64,000 nucleotides of DNA, taken from the NCBI GenBank assembly GCA_963817375.1, contig CAWFOB010000005.1:248001-312000 (forward strand). The letters are read 5' to 3'. The notes under the pieces are model-generated. The model was given only the letters and a program-made list of their open reading frames with translations. It ran no database searches and was not told the origin of the DNA. Position 1 is the first letter of the stretch, and each line of letters starts with the position of its first letter. A program made the position numbers and the translations under genes. Below are positions 44,501 to 54,936 of the stretch, piece after piece. The DNA is from JACVRM01 sp963817375 (GTDB taxonomy: Bacteria > Actinomycetota > Thermoleophilia > Gaiellales > Gaiellaceae).

Positions 44501-44893
44501 TCAGCCCGTGGAGGCGGCCTCGGCGGCCACGGTCCAGCGCATGACGTCGCGAATCGAGACGATGCCGACGGCCTGGTCCGACTCGACCACCGGCAGGTGC
44601 CGGAAGCCGTTCTCGACCATGATCCGGGCCGCCTCGGCCGGCGACGTCTCTGGGGACGCGGTCACGGGGTCTGACGTCATCCAGTCGCGGACGCGCGCCT
44701 CGGACGAGTGCACCCGCCCGGCCACGGCGCGCAGGACGTCGCGCTCGCTGAGGATGCCGATCAGGCGCCCGTAGTCGACGACGACGGCCGCGCCGACCCC
44801 GCGTTCGGCCATCTGCTCGGCCGCGAAGCCGAGCGTGTCCTCCGGGGCGACGCCGAGCACATCTCGCTGCATCAGATCGCTGAGCTGCGTCAT
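44501..44893 (-). CDS. Two-CBS-domain protein
   Basis: 130 residues forming a CBS pair: LMQRDVLGVAPEDTLGFAAE...GRLIGILSERDVLRAV and VRDWMTSDPVTASPETSPAE...QAVGIVSIRDVMRWTV. Such stand-alone CBS proteins bind adenosyl ligands and regulate partner enzymes or channels. The ATG at 44893 is used; an in-frame ATG at 44905 is also possible. Partner unknown. Confidence 0.88.
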   Translation of the reverse strand: MTQLSDLMQRDVLGVAPEDTLGFAAEQMAERGVGAAVVVDYGRLIGILSERDVLRAVAGRVHSSEARVRDWMTSDPVTASPETSPAEAARIMVENGFRHLPVVESDQAVGIVSIRDVMRWTVAAEAASTG

Positions 44894-45145
44894 CCCGTCG
44901 AGCATAGCCCGCCCGGGCGCACTCACCCACGCCGAGGGAGCGCGAACACCCCATCGCGGGCTATAGAGAACGACCCCCGGACAGCGGGAGAATCCTCGCG
45001 AAGACCCGGCGGAAGGCGGCATCCGTCCGGCCCCGACCCAGAGGTGTAGAGACCCCAGCGTCTCGCCCCGGCGTCGAGTCGAGCGAGTGCCCGCACTTCC
45101 GCCACGAGCGCGGCGTATGCGCCGCAAGACAGTGGGAGGGGGAGA

Positions 45146-47240
45146 ATGACGGGAAGTAAAAGGGGGCTCCGCCGGCTTGCGGTCCTGTTCGCAGTCGCAA
45201 CGGTTGGTGTCCTCGCGGTCGGCGCCCAGGCGGCGTCGGCAAATGTGATCGAGATCTGCAAGAGCTCGGCCAACGGCATGTCCGGGCGGACCTTCCAGTA
45301 CTCGATCACGGGTGGGACGCAGGTGTCGGTCAATGGTGGCCGCTGCTCCGGGCCGATCACGGTCGCGGGCGCCGCAGGTGACCATCACCGAGGCCGCAGT
45401 CCAACCCGGCCACCGACGTCCACGTCGACGACCGTGCGTCCGTCGATCCGCAAGGTGAGCGAGGATCTCGCGAACCGCAGCGTGACGGTGACGACCGGCG
45501 CGTCGACGTCGTCGGAGACGCTGGTCACGTTCACGAACCAGCCCGCAGGTGGCAACTACGGGACGCTCAAGGTCTGCAAGCTGACCGAGACGCCGGCGTA
45601 CCTCGGCAGGCTGTTCAGCTTCTCGGCGAACGGCGGCCCGCTCGTCTCGACCGAGGCGAACGACGCCTTCGACGATCCGGCCAACTGGTCGTGCCGCATC
45701 CTCGGCACGTTCCAGGTCGGCTCGAACGTCACGGTGCACGAGGCCATCCCGGCCGGCACCGAGGTCCAGTACATCGACTCCGATCCGGCCACCGCGCTCG
45801 GGGACTTCAACACGTCGACCGGCGATGCCACTGACACGGTCGGCGCCGGCGTGACCGTCGTCGTTCTATGACGACGAGCCGCTGCCGCCGTCGGGCACCG
45901 GCTGGCTCGAGATCTGCAAGGACGCGGCCTGGCTGTATGGCGGCTACCAGGATCCCGACGTGCACGGGACGTTCCACTTCGACGTGACCGACGCTGCCGG
46001 TGCGACCTACTCGGCAGGACGTGCTCGTGGGCCAGTGCTCCGAGCCGTTCCAGGTCGCCGCCGGCATCTCCGAGGTCGTCGAAGGCCCGTCGCCGGGCTA
46101 CGACCTGGTCGACGCGGCGACGATCCCGGACGATCGGCTGCTGACGACGAACCTGATCAATCGCACGGTTGACGTCGAGGTTCCGACCTCCGACGACCAG
46201 AACGACGAGACGCAGGTGCACTTCTTCAACCAGACCCAGCGCGCCCAGCTCAAGCTCTGCAAGACGCTCGGGCCCGGCTCGGCCGATCTGATCGGCCAGA
46301 CGTTCGGCATCGACTGGTCGTCCGACAACGGCGCCGGCGGCACGGCATGGATCACGGCGCCGCGTCGACGCAGTGCGTCATCGTCGGCAACCTGCCGATC
46401 GGCGTCACGTCTCGCTGTCCGAGGAGAACCCCGGCGACTACATCGACAGTGACCGGCCCGAGCTCGATCACGCTCGCAGCCGGCATCAACACCGCCACGT
46501 ACACGAACACGGCCAAGGGCCTGCTCGAGGTCTGCAAGGCCGCGATCAAGTTCTCGACCAGGGTCGACCCGACCAAGCAGCCGTCGTTCACGTTCCGCAT
46601 CGACGGCGGCGGCATGCTGAAGGTGCGGGCGGGCACGTGCTCGCTGCCGCAGCGTGTCTCGGTTGGCACGCACACGGTCAGCGAGGTCGCCGATCCGGAC
46701 TACGAGCTGGATCCGGGCAGCCTGGCCCAGGATCTCCTCGGGCTGGGCACCAACGGCGGCATCGTCGTCTCGCCGGCCGACCGCGAGGTCAGCCGCAACC
46801 TGAACACCCGCACGGTCACGGTCAACGTGCCCTACGGGATCAACGGCGAGACGCTGGTCACCTTCTACAACCGCGTCAAGCTCGGCCAGGTCAAGGTCTG
46901 CAAGCTGATCCCGATCACCTCGCAGGACACCCTGGGCGGCAAGCCGTTCACCTACACGGTCACGATCGGCAGCCGAGCGATCCACCTCGGCCCGATCTAC
47001 CCGGGTGAGTGCACCAGCTTCACCGACGCATACCCGATCCTCACCGCGCCCGGCGTGCCGGTGCACGTCACGGTGGTCGAGGACGGCGCGACGATGAGCT
47101 TGGTGTACACGGTGACGAGCATCACGGTCAGCGGCGGTCGGAACGTCAACCCGCCGAACCTGGGAACGGGCACGATCGACTTCGATCTCGGCCCGGGCCT
47201 GAATGTCGTGACGTACACCAACAAGGCGCTGGATCCCTAA
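45146..47240 (+). CDS. Secreted six-module CnaB/SpaA-like protein, tandem copy A, several frameshifts
   Basis: About 697 residues expected. Signal peptide (AVLFAVATVGVLAVGA, AASA), then the same six modules as the island protein: xICK/xVCK strands (VIEICKSSANG, LKVCKLTETP, LEICKDAAW, LKLCKTLGPG, LEVCKAAIK, VKVCKLIPIT) and partner Cys (RCSGPI, WSCRIL, QCSEPF, QCVIVGN, TCSLPQ, ECTSFTD). Frame changes occur near 45380-45410 (a slip and return), 45865, 46015, 46355 and 46415, each placed so that the homologous sequence resumes; these look like indel errors. The ATG follows GGGAGGGGG. Unlike copies B and C, its upstream region lacks the shared palindrome cassette. Ends KALDP. Confidence 0.75.
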
Positions 47241-47264
47241 ACCCAGTCGGGACATTCAGCAGCA

Positions 47265-47337
47265 GCCGTCCTGACTGAAGGACGGCGCCAGAACCACTCA
47301 GCGAGGCCCCCGGGAGACCGGGGGCCTCGCCCCTTTT
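47265..47337 (+). terminator. Double hairpin terminator after tandem copy A
   Basis: GCCGTCCT/AGGACGGC hairpin (47265-47286), then GCGAGGCCCCCGG (47301-47313) pairing with CCGGGGGCCTCGC (47318-47330) around GAGA, followed by CCCTTTT. Confidence 0.88.
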
Positions 47338-47340
47338 CGG

Positions 47341-47440
47341 AACCCCCCGTGGCGGGTGATGAATCGACCACCCCCGGAATCGGACAATCTCTCTGACCAG
47401 GTCAGGGGGGCCTGGTCAATCCCAGGGGGAGGAGATTCGA
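47341..47440 (+). promoter_or_regulatory. Conserved upstream cassette of tandem copy B
   Basis: Nearly identical to the block before copy C (49660-49756). Contains the palindrome CTGACCAGGTCAG (47393-47405), a CCAGG/CCTGG pair around GGGGGG, and a GGGGGAGGAG ribosome site. I infer promoter/operator function from conservation. Confidence 0.6.
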
Positions 47441-49549
47441 ATGCATCTACGGAGAGGAGGGCTCCGCCGTCTTGCGATCCTGTTTGCGGTCGCGACGGTC
47501 GGTGTCCTCGCGGTCGGCGCCCAGGCGGCGTCGGCAAATGTCATCGAGATCTGCAAGAGCTCGGCCAACGGTATGTCCGGCCGGGCCTTCCAGTACTCGA
47601 TCACGGGTGGGGCGAGTGTCACTGTGAATGGTGGGCGCTGCTCGGGCCCGATCACGGTTGCGGGTGCGCAGGTGACTGTCACCGAGGCGCAGTCCAACCC
47701 GGCGACCGATGTTCATGCGACGACGGTGCGTCCGTCGCTGCGCAAGGTGAGCGAGGATCTCGTGAACCGCAGCGTGACCGTCACGACGGGTGCGTCGACG
47801 TCGTCGGAGACGCTGGTCACGTTCACGAACCAGCCTGCGGGCGGGAACTACGGGACGCTCAAGGTCTGCAAGCTGACCGAGACGCCCGCGTATCTGGGCA
47901 AGCTGTTCTCGCTTCTCGGTCAACGGTGGCCCGCTCGTCTCGACCGAGGCGAACGACGCCTTCGACGATCCGGCGAACTGGTCGTGCCGCATCCTGGGCT
48001 CGTTCCAGGTCGGCTCGAACGTCAACGTGCACGAGCAGATCCCGGCGGGCACGGAGGTGCAGTACATCGACTCCGATCCGGCCACCGCACTCGGGGACTT
48101 CAACACGTCCACGGGTGACGCGCTGATCACGGTCGGCGCCGGCGTCACCGTCGTCTTGTACGACGACGAGCCGCTGCCGCCGTCGGGCACCGGTTGGCTG
48201 GAGATCTGCAAGGACGCAGCCTGGGGCGACTACGACGTCCACGGCTCGTTCCACTTCGACGTCACCGACGCAGCCGGTGCGACGTACTCGGCAGACGTGC
48301 TCGTGGGCCAGTGCTCCGAGCCGTTCCAGGTCGCCGCCGGCATCTCCGAGGTCGTCGAGGGCCCGTCGCCGGGGTACGACCTCGTCGACGCGTTCACGAT
48401 CCCGGAGGATCGCCTGCTGACCAAGAACCTGATCAACCGCACGGTTGACGTCGAGGTGCCGGCCTCGGACTCGTCCAACGACGAGACCCAGCTGCACTTC
48501 GTCAACCAGACCCAGCGCGGCCAGCTCAAGCTGTGCAAGACGCTCGGGCCAGGCTCCTCTGACCTGATCGGCCACACGTTCGAGCTGGACTGGTCGTCCG
48601 ACAGCGGTGCAATCGGCTACGTGTACATCACCGCCGCTGCGTCGACGCAGTGCGTGATCGTCGGCTACCTGCCGATCGGCGCGACCGTCACCGTCACCGA
48701 GGACATCGACCACAGCTCGGGCGGCGACGGCGAGTTCATCGACACGACCGGCGAAGGCGACATCACCATCGCACCCGGCATCAACACCAAGACGATCACG
48801 AACACGGCCAAGGGCCTGCTCGAGATCTGCAAGGCCAAGATCAAGTACGTACGGACGGTGGAGGCCCCGCGGTCGCACCGGTGCAGCCGACGTTCACGTT
48901 CCGCATCGACGGTGCTGGCGCGCTGAAGGTGCGGGCGGGCACGTGCTCGCTGCCGCAGCGCGTCTCGGTTGGCACGCACACGGTCACCGAGAACTCCGAT
49001 CCGGACTACGAGCTGGATCCGGGCAGCCTGGCCCAGGATCTCCTCGGGCTCGGCACCAACGGCGGCATCGTCGTCTCGCCGGCCGACCGCGAGGTCAGCC
49101 GCAGCCTGAACACCCGCACGGTCACGGTCAACGTGCCCTGGGCGTCGAACGGTGGCGAGACGCTGGTCACCTTCTACAACCGGGTCAGGCTCGGCCAGGT
49201 GAAGGTCTGCAAGCTGATCCCGTACACGTCGACGGACTCGCTGGGCGGCAAGCCGTTCACGTACACCGTCAAGATCGACGGCCGGACGTTCCACCTCGGC
49301 CCGATCTACCCGGGTGAGTGCACGAGCTTCACCGACCCGTTCCCGATCCTGACGTCACCCGGCGTGAAGACGCCGGTGACCGTCACCGAGGACGGGGCGA
49401 CCGGCAACCCGAACTACACCGTGACCGGCATCACCGTCACGGGTGGGCGTGACGTCGGTACACCTGATCTCACGAACGGGATCATCAACTTCAACCTCGG
49501 TCCCGGCCTCGACGTCGTGACCTACACGAACAAGGCGAAGGATCCCTAA
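47441..49549 (+). CDS. Secreted six-module CnaB/SpaA-like protein, tandem copy B, two frameshifts
   Basis: About 703 residues expected. Starts MHLRRGGLRRLAILFAVA and shares the signal peptide and module pattern of copies A and C. The frame is lost at ~47911, where one extra C turns the expected SFSVNGGPLVS into SLLGQRWPARL, and regained; it shifts again at ~48870 in the linker after LEICKAKIK. All six Cys pairs, module Lys, Glu and terminal Asn/Asp are present when the frames are joined. Ends KAKDP. Shares long near-identical stretches with copies A and C, suggesting recent duplication or gene conversion. Confidence 0.78.
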
Positions 49550-49580
49550 ACCGCCCATCGGGGAGACATCAGCCGCAGGT

Positions 49581-49655
49581 CGTCCTGACTGAAGGACGGC
49601 CGCAAGGACCACTCCAAGCGAGGCCCCCGGGAAACCGGGGGCCTCGCTCTTTTTC
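49581..49655 (+). terminator. Double hairpin terminator after tandem copy B
   Basis: CGTCCT/AGGACG hairpin (49581-49598) then GCGAGGCCCCCGG (49618-49630) and CCGGGGGCCTCGC (49635-49647) around GAAA, followed by TCTTTTTC. Confidence 0.88.
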
Positions 49656-49659
49656 GGAA

Positions 49660-49756
49660 CCCCCCGCCCCGGGTGATGAATCGACCACCCCCGGAATCGG
49701 ACAATCTCTCTGACCAGGTCAGGGGGGCCTGGTGAATCCAGGGGAGGAGATTCGAG
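49660..49756 (+). promoter_or_regulatory. Conserved upstream cassette of tandem copy C
   Basis: Repeats the block before copy B almost base for base, including CTGACCAGGTCAG (49710-49722) and the GGGGAGGAG ribosome site. Probable promoter/operator (inference). Confidence 0.6.
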
Positions 49757-51949
49757 ATGCATCTACGGAGGGGAGGGCTCCGCCGTCTTGCGATCTTGTT
49801 TGCGGTCGCGACGGTCGGTGTCCTCGCGGTCGGCGCCCAGGCGGCGTCGGCAAATGTCATCGAGATCTGTAAGAGCTCGGCCAACGGTATGTCCGGCCGG
49901 AGCTTCCAGTACTCGATCACGGGTGGGGCGAGTGTCACCGTGAATGGTGGGCGCTGCTCGGGCCCGATCACGGTTGCGGGTGCGCAGGTGACGATCACCG
50001 AGGCGCAGTCGAACCCGGCAACCGATGTTCATGCGACGACGGTGCGTCCGTCGCTGCGTAAGGTCTCGGAGAACCTTCCGGGTCGCAGCGTGACGGTGAC
50101 GACCGGTGCGTCGACGTCGTCGGAGACGCTGGTCACGTTCATCAACCAGCCTGCGGGCGGCAACTACGGCACGCTCAAGGTCTGCAAGCTGACCGAGACG
50201 CCCGCCTATCTGGGCAAGCTGTTCTCGTTCTCGGTCAACGGCGGCCCGCTCGTGTCGACCGAGGCGAACGACGCCTTCGACGATCCGGCCAACTGGTCGT
50301 GCCGCATCCTGGGCTCGTTCCAGGTCGGCTCGAACGTCAACGTGCACGAGCAGATCCCGGCGGGCACGGAGGTGCAGTACATCGACTCCGATCCGGCCAC
50401 CGCGCTTGGCGACTTCAACACGTCCACCGGTGACGCGCTGATCACGGTCGGCGCCGGCGTCACCGTCGTCTTGTACGACGACGAGCCGCTGCCGCCGTCA
50501 GGCACCGGCTGGCTCGAGATCTGCAAGGACGCAGCCTGGGGTGACTACGACGTCCACGGCTCGTTCCACTTCGACGTCACCGACGCCGCCGGTGCGACCT
50601 ACTCCGCAGACGTGCTCGTGGGCCAGTGCTCCGAGCCGTTCCAGGTCGCCGCCGGCATCTCCGAGGTCGTCGAGGGCCCGTCGCCGGGGTACGACCTGGT
50701 CGACGCGTTCACGATCCCGGAGGATCGCCTGCTGACCAAGAACCTGATCAACCGCACGGTCGACGTCGAGGTGCCGGCCTCGGACTCGTCCAACGACGAG
50801 ACGCAGCTGCACTTCGTCAACCAGACCCAGCGCGGCCAGCTCAAGGTCTGCAAGGCGCTCGGGCCCGGCTCGGCCGACCTGATCGGGCAGAAGTTCTACT
50901 TCTCGATCTACGGCGACAACATCCAGGCGGCGGGCATCTGGATCACCGCGCAGGCGCAGACGCAGTGCGTCATCGTCGGCAACTTCCCGATCGGCTCGAC
51001 GGTCGACGTCGAGGAGACCTGCGGCATCATGGTCGACGGTCCGGTCGACAACTCGGCCTGCAACCCGTACATCGACACGACGGGCGGCGGCGAGATCACG
51101 ATCGCCCCGGGCATCAACACCAAGACGATCACGAACACGGCCAAGGGCCTGCTCGAGATCTGCAAGGCCAAGGTCCGCGAGATCCGCACGCAGCCGTCGT
51201 TCACGTTCCGCATCGACGGCGCTGGCGCGCTGAAGGTTCGGGCGGGCACGTGCTCGCTGCCGCAGCGTGTCTCGGTTGGCACGCACACGGTCACCGAGGT
51301 CGCTGATCCGGACTACGAGCTGGATCCGGGCAGCCTGGCCCAGGATCTCCTCGGGCTCGGCACCAACGGCGGCATCGTCGTCTCGCCGGCCGACCGCGAG
51401 GTCAGCCGCAGCCTGAACACCCGCACGGTCACGGTCAACGTGCCGTACGGGCCGAACGGCGAGACGCTGGTCACCTTCTACAACCGCGTCAAGCTCGGCA
51501 AGGTGAAGGTCTGCAAGCTCATCACGCCGGGCTCGGCCGACGCTCTGAGCGGCAAGACGTTCACCTACACCGTGTACGTCAACGGCGCTCCGTTCACGGT
51601 CGGACCGATCTCTCCGGGCGAGTGCCAGTTCGTCAACAAGGGCGGGACGCCGATCGACTTCCCGGTCCTTGACTCGACGGGCACCCACGTGGCCGTCGGC
51701 ATCTACGAGACCGGGGCAAGCGACGCGAGCCCGCCGGGGCCTGGCACCTGGTACGTCACCGGCCTTGGCGTCACGGGGAACAACCCGAACTTCTCGGTCC
51801 TGAACAACTGCTCGCCGGCGCTCTACAGCCCGACCGGCCAGCATTGCAAGACGTTCACGTTCGCGGCGGTGTACACGGTTCACATCGTGTTCACCCTCGG
51901 CGCAGGCGTGAACGTGGCCACCTTCACCAATTCGGCGGGCGATCCCTAA
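49757..51949 (+). CDS. Secreted six-module CnaB/SpaA-like protein, tandem copy C (intact)
   Basis: 730 residues, uninterrupted. Signal peptide AILFAVATVGVLAVGAQAASA, then six modules starting VIEICKSSANG, LKVCKLTETP, LEICKDAAWG, LKVCKALGPG, LEICKAKVRE and VKVCKLITPG, with partner Cys RCSGPI, WSCRIL, QCSEPF, QCVIVGN, TCSLPQ and ECQFVNK. Modules 4 and 6 each have an additional Cys pair (ETCGIM...SACNPY; NNCSPAL...QHCKTF). Lys after each first Cys, Glu in ITEAQ/VHEQ/VVEG-type strands and terminal Asn/Asp match the CnaB isopeptide triad. No sortase signal or membrane anchor. This is the best template for interpreting the broken copies. Confidence 0.88.
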   Translation: MHLRRGGLRRLAILFAVATVGVLAVGAQAASANVIEICKSSANGMSGRSFQYSITGGASVTVNGGRCSGPITVAGAQVTITEAQSNPATDVHATTVRPSLRKVSENLPGRSVTVTTGASTSSETLVTFINQPAGGNYGTLKVCKLTETPAYLGKLFSFSVNGGPLVSTEANDAFDDPANWSCRILGSFQVGSNVNVHEQIPAGTEVQYIDSDPATALGDFNTSTGDALITVGAGVTVVLYDDEPLPPSGTGWLEICKDAAWGDYDVHGSFHFDVTDAAGATYSADVLVGQCSEPFQVAAGISEVVEGPSPGYDLVDAFTIPEDRLLTKNLINRTVDVEVPASDSSNDETQLHFVNQTQRGQLKVCKALGPGSADLIGQKFYFSIYGDNIQAAGIWITAQAQTQCVIVGNFPIGSTVDVEETCGIMVDGPVDNSACNPYIDTTGGGEITIAPGINTKTITNTAKGLLEICKAKVREIRTQPSFTFRIDGAGALKVRAGTCSLPQRVSVGTHTVTEVADPDYELDPGSLAQDLLGLGTNGGIVVSPADREVSRSLNTRTVTVNVPYGPNGETLVTFYNRVKLGKVKVCKLITPGSADALSGKTFTYTVYVNGAPFTVGPISPGECQFVNKGGTPIDFPVLDSTGTHVAVGIYETGASDASPPGPGTWYVTGLGVTGNNPNFSVLNNCSPALYSPTGQHCKTFTFAAVYTVHIVFTLGAGVNVATFTNSAGDP

Positions 51950-51983
51950 ACCGCGGATCCGCCCGTAAACGACGAACAACGCT

Positions 51984-52013
51984 GCGAGGCCCCCGGGAAA
52001 CCGGGGGCCTCGC
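51984..52013 (+). terminator. GAGGCCCCCGG hairpin after tandem copy C
   Basis: GCGAGGCCCCCGG (51984-51996) and CCGGGGGCCTCGC (52001-52013) around GAAA. No U-run follows. Confidence 0.75.
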
Positions 52014-52069
52014 CGCGTCTCGGGCAAATCCCTGATGTGCGCGCAGGCGGCTGCGCTACGCTGGCCGAA

Positions 52070-53897
52070 ATGGCGACGAAGCCCGTCGAGCGCATCGATC
52101 GCGTCGTGATCCGCTTCGCCGGCGACTCGGGCGACGGCATGCAGCTGACGGGCTCGTGGTTCACGAGCGAGACGGCGCTGTTCGGCAACGACCTGTCGAC
52201 GCTGCCCGACTTCCCGGCCGAGATCCGCGCGCCGGCCGGCTCGCTCCCCGGCGTCTCGGGCTTCCAGATCCACTTCGCCGACCGCGACATCCTCACGCCG
52301 GGCGACGCCCCGAACGTGCTCGTCGCGATGAACCCCGCCGCGCTGAAGACGAACCTCACGGACCTGCCGAACGGCGGCACGCTGATCGTGAACGCCGACG
52401 CGTTCACCGACCGGAACCTCGAGAAGGCCGGCTACGCCGAGAACCCGCTCGAGGACGCGTCACTGGACGAGTACCGCGTCCACCGGGTGTCGCTCACGTC
52501 ACTGACCATCGAGGCGCTGAAGGACGTCGACGTGACCAAGCGCGAGGCCGAGCGCGCGAAGAACATGTTCGCGCTCGGCCTGATGTCCTGGCTCTACCAC
52601 CGCCCGACCGAGGGCACCGTCGACGTCATCCGCCGGAAGTTCGAGGGACCGATCGCCGAGGCGAACGAGCTCGCGTTCAAGGCCGGCTGGGCCTACGGCG
52701 AGACGAGCGAGGACTTCGCCGTCACCTACGAGGTCGCGCCGGCGAAGCTGCGCCCGGGCACGTACCGGAACATCACCGGCAACCAGGCGCTCGCGCTCGG
52801 CCTCGTCGCCGCCGGCGTCCAGAGCAAGCTGCCGGTCTTCCTCGGCGCCTACCCGATCACGCCCGCCTCGGCGCTCCTCGAGGACCTGTCGCGGCACAAG
52901 AGCTTCGGCATCCGCACCTTCCAGGCCGAGGACGAGATCGCCGCGGTCGGCGCGTCCCTCGGTGCGAGCTTCGGCGGCGCGCTCGCAGTGACGACGTCGA
53001 GCGGCCCCGGGATCGTGCTCAAGATGGAGACGATCGGGCTGGCGGTCGCGCTCGAGCTCCCGCTCGTGATCGTCGACGTCCAGCGCGCCGGCCCGTCCAC
53101 GGGGATGCCGACGAAGCCGGAGCAGGGCGACCTGCTGCTCGTGCTCTACGGGCGCAACTCGGAGTCGCCGGTCCCGGTCGTCGCCGCAGCGACGCCGAGC
53201 GGCTGCTTCGACGCCGCCATCGAGGCGGCGCGAATCGCGCTCAAGTACCGGACGCCCGTTTTCCTGCTCTCCGACGCCTACCTGGCGAACGGCTCGGAGC
53301 CCTGGTGCCTCCCGGAGGTCGGGTCGCTGCCCGACATCTCGACGACGTTCGCGACGGAGCCCAACCACGACGGTGACTTCTGGCCGTACCTGCGCGACCC
53401 GGAGACGCTCGCGCGCGAGTGGGCGATCCCGGGGACGCCGGGCCTCGAGCACCGCATCGGCGGCCTCGAGAAGGCAGGACGGCACCGGCAGCATCTCGTA
53501 CGACGCGGACAACCACGACCGCATGGTGCGGCTGCGCGCCGCCAAGGTCGCGCGCGTGGACGTCCCGCCCGTGCACGTCGACGCCGAGGGCGGCGAGGAG
53601 CTGCTCGTGCTCGGCTGGGGCGGGACCTACGGGCCGATCGGCGCCGCCGTCCGGCGCGTCCGGGAGAGCGGCGGCAAGGTCGCGCATGCGCACCTGACGC
53701 ACCTCAACCCGTTCCCGCCGAACCTCGAGGAGGTGCTCCACGCCTACCCGAAGGTGCTCGTCCCCGAGATGAACCTGGGCCAGCTCCTGCAGCTCGTCCG
53801 TGCCCGGTTCCTGGTCGACGCGGTCGGCTACAACCAGGTGCGCGGCGTCCCGTTCCGCTCGAGCGAGCTCGCCGACGCAATGAGGGCGATGCTGTGA
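52070..53897 (+). CDS. korA: 2-oxoacid:ferredoxin oxidoreductase, alpha (gamma-alpha fused) subunit, one frameshift
   Basis: About 608 residues. N-terminal gamma-type domain VVIRFAGDSGDGMQLTGSWF with FPAEIRAPAGSLPGVSGFQIHF, then the alpha (pyrimidine/core) domain ITGNQALALGLVAAG, LGAYPITPASALLEDLS, FQAEDEIAAVGASLGAS and TSSGPGIVLKMETIGLAV. The frame shifts at ~53477 (GLEKA into DGTGSISYDADNHDRM), after which ELLVLGWGGTYGPIGAAVRRV completes the protein. With the beta subunit it makes a CoA-dependent 2-oxoglutarate (or related 2-oxoacid) oxidoreductase reducing ferredoxin. ATG at 52070; the beta gene's GTG overlaps its stop. Confidence 0.9.
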
Positions 53898-54926
53898 GCG
53901 GCGACCGGGAACGGCAACGGGCACGCGCTGCTGACGATGAAGGACTTCAAGTCGGACCAGGAGGTCCGCTGGTGCCCGGGCTGCGGCGACTACGCCGTGC
54001 TGGCGGCCGTCCAGAGCTTCATGCCCGAGCTCGATATCCCGCGCGAGCGCATCGTGTTCGTCTCCGGGATCGGCTGCGCATCGCGCTTCCCGTACTACAT
54101 GGAGACCTACGGCATGCACTCGATCCACGGGCGTGCTCCGGCGATCGCGACCGGGCTCTCGGTTTCGCGCCCGGATCTCGCCGTCTGGGTCGTGACCGGC
54201 GACGGCGACGCGCTCTCGATCGGCGGCAACCATCTGATCCACGCGCTGCGCCGTAACGTCAACCTCAAGATCCTGCTCTTCAACAACCAGATCTACGGGC
54301 TGACGAAGGGCCAGTACTCCCCCACCTCGCCGCTCGGGACGATCAACAGGACGACGCCGATGGGATCGCTCGACTGGCCGTTCAACCCGTTGTCGCTCGC
54401 GCTGGGCGCCGAGGCGACGTTCGTGGCGCGCTCGATCGACACGGACCGCAAGCACCTGACCGAGGTGCTCCGCCGCGCGGCGAACCACAAGGGCGCCGCC
54501 TTCGTCGAGATCTACCAGAACTGCAACGTCTACAACGACGGCGCCTTCGACGTGCTCCGCGACGACAAGACGAACACGAACCGCATCCCGCTGGAGCACG
54601 GGCAGCCGGTGCGCTTCGGCGCCGATGGCGAGCGCGGCGTCGTCCAGCGCCCGGACGGCACGCTGGAGATCATCGCCGTCGCGGACGTGGGCGAGGACGC
54701 CCTGCTGGTCCACGACGAAACGCTCGAGCACCCGAGCCTGGCCTTCTCGCTGTCAAGGCTGGCGCACACACCAACGGGCCCGACGCCAATCGGCGTCTTC
54801 CGAGACGTGCAGCGCCCGGTCTACGACGACCTGATGCGAGAGCAGCTGGAGCGAGCCCGAGAAGAAAAGGGCGAAGGCAACCTGGAAGCCCTACTCCATT
54901 CCGGCGACACGTGGGTGGTCGACTAA
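53894..54926 (+). CDS. korB: 2-oxoacid:ferredoxin oxidoreductase, beta subunit
   Basis: About 344 residues. CPGCGDYAVL gives cluster Cys and the ThDP-binding start; GIGCASRFPYYMETYG, HGRAPAIATGL and VVTGDGDALSIGGNHLIHALRRN form the ThDP/Mg site, and NNQIYGLTKGQYSPTS is characteristic of KorB. I place the start at GTG 53894, overlapping the korA stop: with one extra base removed at ~53906 it reads VSGDGNGNGHALLT into MKDFKSDQEVRW. If that indel is real, the ATG at 53937 is the start. Fourth-subunit ferredoxin (delta) is not encoded here. Catalyses ferredoxin-linked decarboxylation of 2-oxoglutarate. Confidence 0.9.
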
Positions 54927-54936
54927 GTTCGATCGA

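Noticed and set aside
45146..51949. CRISPR array or satellite repeat in the 45-52 kb block
   Set aside because: The repetition is gene-length paralogy with conserved reading frames; no short direct repeats with unique spacers are present.
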